Of a DNA stretch of 64,000 bases, positions 27,521 to 36,513 are shown one piece after another; within the stretch, counting starts at the first letter, position 1; every line of letters begins with the position of its first letter. This DNA comes from Mesobacillus sp. S13 (GTDB lineage: Bacteria > Bacillota > Bacilli > Bacillales > Cytobacillaceae): positions 3,553,001-3,617,000 of the forward strand of contig NZ_CP084622.1 in the NCBI RefSeq assembly GCF_020422885.1, in the 5' to 3' direction. Under the pieces are notes generated by a model. That model saw only the letters and a list, made by a program, of their open reading frames with translations, made no database searches and was not told where the DNA came from. Made by a program: the position numbers and the translations under genes.

Positions 27521-27940
27521 TCAACTTTGGTTAGGATAATCACAATACTCAATAATTGTTCCTTCTGTATCAGCTGGGTTTAGATAAATTAACCTTCTCC
27601 CGTGTTTGTTTATTCTTAATGTACCTTCTAATGTACGAATACCTTGTTTGTTAAGTTCTTCTAAGGCAATCTCAAGATTGTCAACCCGATAAGCAATATG
27701 ATGCACACCTTTACCCTTTTGTTTAAGGAACCGTGCAATAGGTGATGTGACATTATTTGTTGGAGACAATAATTCAATTCTATCTTCATTGATTTCTATA
27801 ACAGCGATTTCACTTTCAACACCTTTATCCTCGCTTTTATAACGTTCTAGCAATTTCCCTCCTAACACATTTATATAAAGATTAATGCTGGCGTTCAAAT
27901 TACGTACAGCTATTCCTATATGGTCTATTTTTTTATCCAT
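27521..27940 (-). CDS. VOC-family protein, methylmalonyl-CoA epimerase-like
   Basis: 139 residues with two beta-alpha-beta-beta-beta modules of the vicinal oxygen chelate fold. Metal-ligand candidates: His7 in DHIGIAV, Glu in RIELLSP, His-His in GKGVHHIAYRV, and Glu in TIIEYC near the C-terminus. This layout resembles methylmalonyl-CoA epimerase and glyoxalase I; no mutase gene is nearby, so the substrate is open. The ATG at 27940 follows AAAGGTG. AT-rich, in the accessory patch between ytvI and fxsA. Confidence 0.75.
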   Translation of the reverse strand: MDKKIDHIGIAVRNLNASINLYINVLGGKLLERYKSEDKGVESEIAVIEINEDRIELLSPTNNVTSPIARFLKQKGKGVHHIAYRVDNLEIALEELNKQGIRTLEGTLRINKHGRRLIYLNPADTEGTIIEYCDYPNQS

Positions 27941-28167
27941 CTTTTCACACCTTTCCATCTGATTCAAATTGAACATTTTTCAGTTATTACATAGCTTTCA
28001 TCATCATGTCAATAAAAAACGGGGCAAAAATTAAGCATTCACTTGTTGATCTATTGCTTAATTCGCTTTTCAATGTTCAAATGAAAACCCCTTTTAGTCT
28101 AAATGTTTATTACACTAACCTGCTTCTTTAGTTTAATAAGCAATACTGTTATTTCTCTTCCTTTTAC

Positions 28168-28580
28168 CTAAAATTCTATATAAAATGGTTGTTGGCTATT
28201 ATCAAGACAGTATTCAATTCTTTGCTTAAAGTTTCCCTCGGTTACTATTTCTAATGCTTTCTCAATTGGATAGAACCCTACTTATAAACTCTCTGATGAA
28301 GTTGTTAATTCTCCTCCGATTGGCTTAGCTAAAAACAAGGTATTACATATTGATTTGTTCACATTCTGGAATTTTCCACAGAATTTTAAAACTTCAATAT
28401 CAATACCAGATTCCTCTTTAGGTTCTCTTACTGCTGCATCTTTCAAAGACTCGCCTTCTTCAACTATTCCCCCTGGCATTTCCCATCCTCTACTAGGTCC
28501 TTTAATTAATACATCATTTTAATTTAAATAACTAACTTGCTTCGCTATCTGTATACCAATTAGCTCACTAAAGCTCTGTC
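28168..28580 (-). pseudogene. decayed NUDIX hydrolase
   Basis: The minus strand encodes an almost complete NUDIX domain broken by stops. The Nudix box is present (MPGGIVEEGESLKD..REPKEESGI), with Pro in the usually hydrophobic position after RE. An in-frame TAA at 28282-28284 interrupts it; the same frame then continues for 37 codons to a natural TAG at 28168 (VGFYPIEKALEIV...). Upstream, the frame reads DVLIKGPSRGWE just ahead of MPGG but hits another TAA, with coding-like sequence (ELIGIQIAKQVSYL) before it. Two nonsense changes mean no full product. Confidence 0.8.
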
Positions 28581-28643
28581 ATCCTCTTTATAGAAAAGGG
28601 GTGGAATTTAGATGAAAGTTAACCATGAACATATCTATATCAA

Positions 28644-28687
28644 CAAAAAGAAGCAGTCCAATTTAAGTTACTAGTTGGACTGCTTCT
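28644..28687 (-). terminator. terminator of fxsA
   Basis: 13-bp stem AGAAGCAGTCCAA / TTGGACTGCTTCT followed by TTTTTG on the minus strand. Confidence 0.85.
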
Positions 28688-28741
28688 TAAGATGTTATTT
28701 TTTCATGCTCGAACTAAACCCCATACGATGTAGTCGCTATG

Positions 28742-29128
28742 CTAACGAATGACTTTGATCGTACCTTTATCAATCCAGTTACGGAATAATTTCATCATTA
28801 GTGCTTTGAAAAACTTCCTGGTCGGTGGTGCCAGTAGTAAAAATCCAAGAGCGTCCGTAATGAAACCAGGTGTGAGCAGAAGGGTACCGCCAACGAGAAT
28901 GCTTACTCCATCAAGGATGACATCCCCAGGCATCATGCCTCTTCTTAATTGGTCCTGAGTTCTTCTTATCGTTTCCAACCCCTGCTGTTTCGCCAAAAAA
29001 GCTCCTAGGAACCCCGTTAGGATGATGATCAGGATGGTCGGCCAAATGCCGATTGTTTGACCTGAGAGAAGCAGGACGCCAATCTCAGCAGCCGGAACAA
29101 TAACTAAAAACAAAAAAATGTATCTCAT
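28742..29128 (-). CDS. fxsA: FxsA family membrane protein
   Basis: 128-residue membrane protein: helices at about 2-20 and 26-44, a polar loop (KQQGLETIRRTQDQLRRG), then a hydrophobic glycine-rich stretch (residues 70-100). Family named after E. coli FxsA, a suppressor of phage T7 exclusion by F; the biochemical role is unknown. The ATG at 29128 follows GAGGTGG; the 22-codon longer frame lacks a site. Gene neighbourhood (fxsA next to pyk) is conserved in Bacillus. Confidence 0.9.
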   Translation of the reverse strand: MRYIFLFLVIVPAAEIGVLLLSGQTIGIWPTILIIILTGFLGAFLAKQQGLETIRRTQDQLRRGMMPGDVILDGVSILVGGTLLLTPGFITDALGFLLLAPPTRKFFKALMMKLFRNWIDKGTIKVIR

Positions 29129-29322
29129 TCTCCACCTCAATGTTTTGAAATAACCTGTCCTCCTATTATACGTGCCCAGTTGAAGAGAATACAATAATAT
29201 TGATTATTGGGGACTTCTTTAGAATCCCATCCTTATTCGAAAATTGTTTTACTCTATATCAACTTCTGACCGCTTTTCCTCATTTACCATAATACTGTCT
29301 GAACCCGGGTAACTCCATAAAC

Positions 29323-29359
29323 AAAAATAAAAGCGTGAAATCAAATTTGATTTCACGCT
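29323..29359 (-). terminator. terminator of pfkA-pyk
   Basis: Perfect 28-bp palindrome with arms AGCGTGAAATCAAA / TTTGATTTCACGCT, then TTTATTTTTG on the minus strand. Confidence 0.88.
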
Positions 29360-29380
29360 GAATTTGTGACTGATCTTATA

Positions 29381-31141
29381 TTATAAAACGCTAGCATGTC
29401 CTTTGTAGATGACGCCTCTTGCTGAGTCAACCGTAATCTCCTGGCCATCTTCAAATAGCTGCATTGCATTTTCTACGCCGACGATGACTGGGATTCCCAG
29501 GTTTAGTCCGACTACTGCTGCATGGCTTGTCAAACCGCCCTCTTGCGTGATCAAGGCACTGCACTTCTCAAGAGCCGGAACCATTTCGCGGTCTGAGCCG
29601 ATTGTGACGAGGATGCTGCCTTGTTTTACTTTGCTGATCGCTTCTTGAGCATCCTTTGCGACGACGACTCTTCCATATGCAGACTTACGTCCGATGCCTT
29701 GAGCTTTTGCAAGGATATCACCTACTACATGAATCTTCATCAGGTTGGTAGTGCCAGCTTCTCCAACTGGTACACCAGCAGTGATGACTACAAGGTCGCC
29801 ATGGGAAACAAGGCCGCTGTTGACACTTTCTTCTACTGCGACTGCAAGCATTTCGTCTGTTGTCTCTGCTTTCTGGCCGAGCTGTGGATATACTCCCCAT
29901 ACAAGTGCCAGGCGACGCAGAACATGGTCATTCGAAGTTGCTGCAATGATCGGCGCCTTAGGGCGGTATTTTGAGATCATACGTGCTGTATGGCCGCTTT
30001 CCGTCGGTGTGATGATTGCATTCACTTCAAGGTTCAATGCTGTATGTGCAACCGATTGCCCGATAGCATCGGTAATATTGTGCTCTGTATCTTTGCTGCG
30101 AGCTGATAAAAGCTCTTTATGATCAAGCGCTTGTTCTGCACGTGATGCGATATTATGCATAGTCTGGACTGCTTCAACTGGATATTGTCCAGCAGCTGTC
30201 TCACCAGAAAGCATGATTGCATCTGTACCGTCAAAAATCGCATTCGCTACATCACTTGCTTCCGCACGTGTAGGACGAGGGTTGCGCTGCATGGAATCAA
30301 GCATTTGTGTTGCCGTGATAACAGGCTTGCCAAGTGTGTTGCACTTTTTGATCAGATCTTTTTGCACAAGTGGTACTTCTTCAGCCGGGATTTCAACACC
30401 AAGGTCTCCGCGGGCAACCATCAGGCCATCAGAAACTTCAAGTATTTCGTTGATGTTGTCGACGCCTTCCTGGTTTTCAATCTTAGGGATGATTCCGATG
30501 CTAGACCCGTTGTTTTCCTCAAGAAGCTGGCGGATCTCCAATACGTCTGACGCACGGCGTACAAAAGATGCTGCGATGAAATCAACGCCTTGCTCAACAC
30601 CAAAGAGGATGTCTTTTGCGTCTTTTTCAGTGATTCCTGGCAGGTTAACAGAAACACCAGGAACGTTCACGCCTTTTTTATTCTTAAGCGTTCCGCTGTT
30701 TAGGACTTTAGTTTTGATTTCATTGCTGGACTTGTCGACGCTGATAACTTCGAGCCCAATCAAACCGTCATCAAGGAGAATTTTTGCTCCTGGATGGACA
30801 TCATCAATCAGCTGGTCATACGTAACAGAAAACTTTTCTGGAGTACCTAAGACCTCTGTCATCGAAACGATGCACTCCTGGCCAGTTGTCAGCTCGATTG
30901 CTCCGTTTTCCATATCATTCGTACGGATTTCAGGGCCTTTTGTATCAAGAAGAATACCAACATTCTTCCCTGTTTTAGATGCAGCTTCTCTAATATTCTT
31001 GATACGTGCTGCGTGTTCCTCGTGATTTCCGTGAGAAAAATTAAGGCGTGAAACATTCATGCCTGCTTCAATCAATTGAACCAATTTGTCAACACTTTCA
31101 CTAGCGGGACCAATTGTACAAACAATTTTCGTTTTGCGCAT
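29381..31141 (-). CDS. pyk: pyruvate kinase with C-terminal PEP-utilising domain
   Basis: Converts PEP and ADP to pyruvate and ATP. 586 residues: TIM barrel (with inserted B domain, about 70-170) starting [13 protein letters not shown], the active-site signature [13 protein letters not shown], a C-domain, and the extra mobile domain characteristic of Bacillus enzymes (about 480-586) with [12 protein letters not shown]. Located 32 bases after pfkA, so cotranscribed. AGGAGG precedes the ATG. Confidence 0.97.
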   Translation of the reverse strand: MRKTKIVCTIGPASESVDKLVQLIEAGMNVSRLNFSHGNHEEHAARIKNIREAASKTGKNVGILLDTKGPEIRTNDMENGAIELTTGQECIVSMTEVLGTPEKFSVTYDQLIDDVHPGAKILLDDGLIGLEVISVDKSSNEIKTKVLNSGTLKNKKGVNVPGVSVNLPGITEKDAKDILFGVEQGVDFIAASFVRRASDVLEIRQLLEENNGSSIGIIPKIENQEGVDNINEILEVSDGLMVARGDLGVEIPAEEVPLVQKDLIKKCNTLGKPVITATQMLDSMQRNPRPTRAEASDVANAIFDGTDAIMLSGETAAGQYPVEAVQTMHNIASRAEQALDHKELLSARSKDTEHNITDAIGQSVAHTALNLEVNAIITPTESGHTARMISKYRPKAPIIAATSNDHVLRRLALVWGVYPQLGQKAETTDEMLAVAVEESVNSGLVSHGDLVVITAGVPVGEAGTTNLMKIHVVGDILAKAQGIGRKSAYGRVVVAKDAQEAISKVKQGSILVTIGSDREMVPALEKCSALITQEGGLTSHAAVVGLNLGIPVIVGVENAMQLFEDGQEITVDSARGVIYKGHASVL

Positions 31142-31173
31142 AGCTTGAAACCTCCTGGTTTACTGTAAAGAGA

Positions 31174-32142
<969 letters not shown>

Positions 32143-32245
32143 TCATTCAGTATGTACTGTACCAAAAACTAATCACTGTAGTATCCTGTTATTAGCTTAT
32201 CTTATTATGAACAGAATACCCGGGAATATTTCTAAAATACCACGT

Positions 32246-32319
32246 AGAATACCGTATCTCAACTGAATCCTCAATATTGACAATAAGACGGAATTATCAC
32301 GTAATTGCAAGCGCTTCAA
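32246..32319 (-). promoter_or_regulatory. pfkA upstream region: weak promoter and cre-like site
   Basis: Minus strand TTGAGG (32269-32274), 17-base spacer, TATTCT (32246-32251) is a possible promoter. Further upstream TTGCAAGCGCTTCAA (32305-32319) is a near-palindrome with the cre core AAGCGCTT, matching the CcpA consensus at about 11 of 14. The rest of 32137-32400 shows no gene. Confidence 0.4.
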
Positions 32320-32400
32320 TAGGGATTTTAGTACATCTGCTTTCGCATTGAAGACTGTTTTTAGGCACATGTCCGAGTTGTCAAGCATTTTTTTATAAAA

Positions 32401-32436
32401 TAAAAAATAAAACGTGCTGATTGGCACGTTTTATTT
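32401..32436 (-). terminator. terminator of accDA
   Basis: 13-bp stem AAATAAAACGTGC / GCACGTTTTATTT overlapping the accA stop codon, with a T-rich tail. Confidence 0.85.
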
Positions 32437-33408
32437 TACCCCTATAAACTCAGTTGGAAACGAAAACTCTCCAATTCGTTTGTATTTATCATAGCGTTGG
32501 CTCAGCAGTGATTCTTCATCGAGCACAAGCAGTTCGGACATTGAATCTTTTAGAATTTTATCCATATACTTCGCCTGTTGCTTTAGATCTTTATGAGCCC
32601 CGCCCTTTACTTCCGGGATAATTTGATCGATGATTCCAAGCTCTTTAAGGTCTGGAGCTGTAATCTTCATCGTTTCAGCTGCTTTTTTCGCCAAAGAAGA
32701 ATCTTTCCAGAGAATCGCAGCTGCGCCTTCAGGTGAAATAACGGAGTAGGTGGAGTTTTCCAGCATGTGAATGTAGTTGCCAACTCCAAGAGCCAGCGCA
32801 CCGCCGCTTCCGCCTTCTCCTATAACCACACAGATTACCGGAACTGTAAGTCCAGCCATCTCGAATAGATTCCGGGCAATCGCTTCACTCTGTCCACGCT
32901 CTTCTGCGGCTTTTCCTGGATAAGCTCCCTTCGTATCTATGAAGCAAATGATCGGACGCTTGAATTTTTCAGCTTGCTTCATCAAACGCAAAGCTTTCCT
33001 GTACCCTTCAGGATGTGGCATACCAAAGTTTCTGCGGATATTTTCCTTAGTATCCTTTCCGCGCTGATGGCCGATGACGGTCACAGGATAGCCATGGAAC
33101 TTCGCAATACCGCCAACAATAGCTTCATCATCGCCAAATGTCCTGTCACCATGACATTCAAAAAAGTCTGTGAACAGCAAAGAGATATATTCAAGCGTTG
33201 TCGGACGGTCTGGATGACGGGCAATCTGCACTCTATCCCACGGCTTCATGTTCTCATATATTTCTGATTCAAGCTTCTGGAGCCTTGCTTCGAGTTTATC
33301 TATTTCAGACGTAAGATCCACATCCGCCGTCTTGGTAAATTCCTTTAGCTCGCTAATTTTTTTTCTTAATTCTAATATCGGTTTCTCAAACTCTAGTTCT
33401 CCTGCCAT
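32431..33408 (-). CDS. accA: acetyl-CoA carboxylase carboxyltransferase alpha subunit
   Basis: With AccD forms the carboxyltransferase that makes malonyl-CoA for fatty-acid synthesis. 325 residues: N-terminal helical region, then the crotonase-fold domain with the oxyanion-hole glycines in [13 protein letters not shown]. The start lies inside the end of accD (16-base overlap) after AGGAGGG, so the two subunits are made from one message. No odd features. Confidence 0.97.
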   Translation of the reverse strand: MAGELEFEKPILELRKKISELKEFTKTADVDLTSEIDKLEARLQKLESEIYENMKPWDRVQIARHPDRPTTLEYISLLFTDFFECHGDRTFGDDEAIVGGIAKFHGYPVTVIGHQRGKDTKENIRRNFGMPHPEGYRKALRLMKQAEKFKRPIICFIDTKGAYPGKAAEERGQSEAIARNLFEMAGLTVPVICVVIGEGGSGGALALGVGNYIHMLENSTYSVISPEGAAAILWKDSSLAKKAAETMKITAPDLKELGIIDQIIPEVKGGAHKDLKQQAKYMDKILKDSMSELLVLDEESLLSQRYDKYKRIGEFSFPTEFIGVK

Positions 33409-34271
33409 TCGAATGTCCCTCCTGGCTGATGGATTTCAAGTATTCCCGCGATTTTTTCCTTTAGTTCCGTTCTTGAGATTACGGCGTCAAGCTGGCCATG
33501 CTTTAGTAAAAATTCAGATGTCTGAAAGTCTTCCGGCAGCTCTTCACGAATGGTTTGCTCAATGATTCTTCTCCCCGCAAAGCCAATCAAAGCTCCCGGT
33601 TCAGCTAGGTTGTAATCTCCAAGGGAGGCAAAGCTCGCAGAAACTCCTCCTGTTGTCGGATGAGTCATGATTGAGATGATCAACCCGCCATTATCACTGA
33701 ATCTTTTCAAAGCGACGCTAGTTTTGGCCATTTGCATCAAACTTAGGACACCTTCTTGCATTCTGGCTCCGCCTGATGCAGTGAAAATGATGAATGGGAT
33801 CGAGAGTTCATCGGCTTTTTCAATCGCCCTTGTGATCTTTTCTCCTACAACGGATCCCATGCTTCCCATTCTGAATGTTGCATCCATTATGGCAATGGCG
33901 ACATCATAGCCGTTCACACTGCCTAATCCCGTTACCACGGCTTCATTTAATCCTGTCTTTTGCCTGTCCTTGTCGAGCTTTTCCACATATTCTGGAAAGC
34001 CCAATGGATTTCCTGAAATCATTTCGCGATCCAGTTCATGGAAACTTCCCGTATCAAGAAAACTATTGATCCTCTCCGCAGAATTCATCTGATGATGATA
34101 TCCGCATTGCAAACATACCTTGCAATTTTTATTCAGTTCTTTTGTATACATGATTTTCTTGCAGTTCGGGCATTTGGTCATGATTCCTTCAGGAACATCC
34201 TGCTTCGCTGCTTCAGAAGGAATTGTCGCGTACTTTTTCTTTTTCGTTTTAGTAAAAAGTTCCTTAAGCAA
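33393..34271 (-). CDS. accD: acetyl-CoA carboxylase carboxyltransferase beta subunit
   Basis: Zinc-containing partner of AccA. 292 residues from a TTG start (34271) seven bases after GGAGGGGG. The N-terminal zinc ribbon has CPNC (about 34-37) and CLQC (about 53-56), followed by the crotonase-like domain with [11 protein letters not shown] FadR-type operator (34338-34350) lies upstream, so expression probably responds to the regulator encoded next to it. Confidence 0.96.
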   Translation of the reverse strand: MLKELFTKTKKKKYATIPSEAAKQDVPEGIMTKCPNCKKIMYTKELNKNCKVCLQCGYHHQMNSAERINSFLDTGSFHELDREMISGNPLGFPEYVEKLDKDRQKTGLNEAVVTGLGSVNGYDVAIAIMDATFRMGSMGSVVGEKITRAIEKADELSIPFIIFTASGGARMQEGVLSLMQMAKTSVALKRFSDNGGLIISIMTHPTTGGVSASFASLGDYNLAEPGALIGFAGRRIIEQTIREELPEDFQTSEFLLKHGQLDAVISRTELKEKIAGILEIHQPGGTFEWQEN

Positions 34272-34311
34272 GTTAAAACCCCCTCCGAATAATACTGGTT
34301 GTTTTGTAATA

Positions 34312-34350
34312 TCCTAAATTTAGGAATAAAGCACTAAGTGGCCAGACCAC
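34312..34350 (-). promoter_or_regulatory. accD operator region
   Basis: GTGGCCAGACCAC (34338-34350) differs by one base from the palindrome in front of ytsJ and fits the TGGTCnGACCA form bound by FadR-subfamily GntR proteins. A separate perfect 14-bp palindrome TCCTAAATTTAGGA lies at 34312-34325, nearer the gene. Confidence 0.7.
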
Positions 34351-34444
34351 TATTCCAAAAAAGAAAGAGAGCGGCCCTCCAGGCATCTTAGGCATGTCCA
34401 CAAGTATATAACATCCTTTCATCAAAAGATGTTACTTCCTGTCG

Positions 34445-35092
34445 TCAGTCTGTCGACATTTTCCGCAGCATGCGATACCTTTCCAGGATCAAATCTCCTC
34501 TTTTTGTTTCAAGTGAGTCTACCAGTGTGTGATAATCTGCTTTTTCAGCTGGTGATACCTTCAACTGAAGGGCATCATAATAATCATTCAATATATACCA
34601 AATTCGATAAAATAGATGATTGTCGGCAAGTTCGGCAATTTTCTTGAAAAATTCCTCGTCCTCAAAATTATGGTCATCAATCCAGGCCTTTAGTCTTCGG
34701 ATTTCGCCTTCCTGTAACTTTTCAGCAGCCAGGTATAGACAATCCACCTCAATCATATTTTTCGTTTCGACTACATCGTCTTTGGCTTTTTCATCCTGCA
34801 GGATAAAGGTGCTTAATAATTGGACAAGCTGGTTGCCGCGGAAGTCCCTGATAAACGTTCCTTCTCCTCTTCTCGTCTCGATCAAGCCGAGAAGCTCAAG
34901 AGCACGCAAGGCCTCCCGAACGGAGGAGCGCCCGGCATTCAGGCGCTCTGAAAGTTCACGTTCGGATGGGATTTTATCTCCTGGCTTTAAGCCGTCTTTA
35001 TTAATCATTTCCCTTAGCTGCCTGACGATTTCCACATAGACTTTTGTGTTTTTTTCAGGCTGTCCCACTAAGTGATCACTCACCTTTTCCAA
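34445..35092 (-). CDS. FadR-subfamily GntR transcriptional regulator
   Basis: 215 residues from TTG at 35092; a GTG at 35068, nine to ten bases after AAGGTGAG, is an equally good start. N-terminal winged helix with the GntR signature (PGDKIPSERELSERLNAGRS) and wing (TRRGEGTFI), then a helical FCD ligand domain. The usual Phe-His of the FCD metal site reads Phe-Phe (EEFFKKIAELADN), so metal binding may be altered. Overlaps ytsJ by 17 bases. Likely binds the GTGGTCTGACCAC palindromes at 34338 and 36458, controlling itself, ytsJ and accDA. Ligand unknown. Confidence 0.88.
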   Translation of the reverse strand: MEKVSDHLVGQPEKNTKVYVEIVRQLREMINKDGLKPGDKIPSERELSERLNAGRSSVREALRALELLGLIETRRGEGTFIRDFRGNQLVQLLSTFILQDEKAKDDVVETKNMIEVDCLYLAAEKLQEGEIRRLKAWIDDHNFEDEEFFKKIAELADNHLFYRIWYILNDYYDALQLKVSPAEKADYHTLVDSLETKRGDLILERYRMLRKMSTD

Positions 35093-36314
35093 TCAATGCA
35101 AGACGCTCGGTCCGCTCTTTGACTTCTTCCGGATCCACTTTAATACGTGCGACGCCGGTTTCCATCGCTGCGTTCGCAACAGCCGCTGCAACAGCAGGTG
35201 CCACACGTGGATCAAACGGTCCTGGAATGACGTAATCACTTGAAAGCTCTGATTCCTCAATCAGGCTAGCGATTGCGTTAACAGCAGCTACTTTCATTTT
35301 TTCATTGATATGAGTAGCCCTGGCATCCAATGCACCGCGGAAGATTCCCGGGAATGCGAGAACATTATTTACCTGATTTGGGAAATCGGATCGGCCAGTA
35401 CCAATAACCGCCGCTCCTGCTGCCTTCGCTTCATCAGGCATGATTTCCGGCACAGGATTTGCCATCGCAAAAATGATTGGATCATTATTCATTGTCTGTA
35501 CCATTTCAGAAGTCAGCGCTCCTGCGACAGATACTCCGATGAATACATCTGCTCCTTTGATGGCGTCAGCAAGGGACCCTTCCACATTGTCGCGGTTCGT
35601 AAATTTAGCCACTTCGTCCTTGATGGCATTCATTCCGTTAGGGCGGCCTTCATAGATCGCCCCCTTTGTATCGCACATGATGATGTCCCGGACTCCGTAA
35701 GAATAAAGAAGCTTAATGATCGCAATTCCCGCAGCTCCTGCTCCGTTCGCGACGACTTTTATTTCATTCATCTTTTTGCCAACAATTTTCAAGGCATTCA
35801 CGAGACCCGCCACAGTGACAATTGCAGTTCCATGCTGGTCATCGTGGAATACTGGAATATTCGTTTCTTTTTTCAAGCGTTCTTCGATCGCGAAGCAGTT
35901 TGGCGCTGCGATATCCTCGAGATTGACTCCGCCGAATGTTGGTTCAAGCAGCTTCACCGTCTCGACAATCTTATCCACATCCGTTGTACTCAAACAGATT
36001 GGAAAGGCATCGACACCTGCAAAGCTCTTGAAAAGAACTGCTTTTCCTTCCATTACTGGAAGTGCCGCTTCAGGACCGATATTACCGAGACCCAATACCG
36101 CTGTGCCATCAGAAACAACCGCAACCATATTGCCTTTCATTGTATAATCAAAAACAGTTTCCGGCTTATCATATATTTCCTTGCAAGGCTCTGCCACTCC
36201 TGGAGAATAAGCAAGGCTTAAATCTCTGGCATTCCTTACAGGCACTTTTGATTTTGACTCTAATTTTCCTTTGTTTACACGGTGCATGTGCAAAGCTTCT
36301 TCACGTAAAGTCAA
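35076..36314 (-). CDS. ytsJ: NADP-dependent malic enzyme
   Basis: Decarboxylates malate to pyruvate, yielding NADPH. 412 residues, matching B. subtilis YtsJ from its first residues (LREEALHMHRVN). Catalytic Tyr in LAYSPGVAEPC, catalytic Lys in the first third (MEGKAVLFK), metal-binding acidic pair in FHDDQHGTA, and Rossmann motif GAGAAGIAI. The start is TTG at 36314 with GGAG ten bases upstream. First gene of the operon with the FadR-type regulator; promoter and operator lie at 36458-36510. Confidence 0.95.
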   Translation of the reverse strand: MTLREEALHMHRVNKGKLESKSKVPVRNARDLSLAYSPGVAEPCKEIYDKPETVFDYTMKGNMVAVVSDGTAVLGLGNIGPEAALPVMEGKAVLFKSFAGVDAFPICLSTTDVDKIVETVKLLEPTFGGVNLEDIAAPNCFAIEERLKKETNIPVFHDDQHGTAIVTVAGLVNALKIVGKKMNEIKVVANGAGAAGIAIIKLLYSYGVRDIIMCDTKGAIYEGRPNGMNAIKDEVAKFTNRDNVEGSLADAIKGADVFIGVSVAGALTSEMVQTMNNDPIIFAMANPVPEIMPDEAKAAGAAVIGTGRSDFPNQVNNVLAFPGIFRGALDARATHINEKMKVAAVNAIASLIEESELSSDYVIPGPFDPRVAPAVAAAVANAAMETGVARIKVDPEEVKERTERLALIGKGE

Positions 36315-36457
36315 CTCAGGTCCACTCCTTAGTAATAGGCTTTCATCGTCAAATTATGGGGAATCCACTACTTTTAATCCAGCTATGAACCGGAGAAGGC
36401 AGCATTTCCGCCAAACATGAGAATAATAAAAAGTCCTGGTATAGAAAAACATTCAGT

Positions 36458-36510
36458 GGTCTGACCACACATATCCTTTTCCAATATAACACATCTATTA
36501 TACTTGTAAA
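36458..36510 (-). promoter_or_regulatory. ytsJ promoter with FadR-type operator
   Basis: Minus strand TTTACA (36505-36510), 16-base spacer, TATATT (36483-36488). The perfect palindrome GTGGTCTGACCAC (36458-36470) lies just downstream of the expected start of transcription, a position suited to repression. Confidence 0.75.
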
Positions 36511-36513
36511 GAA

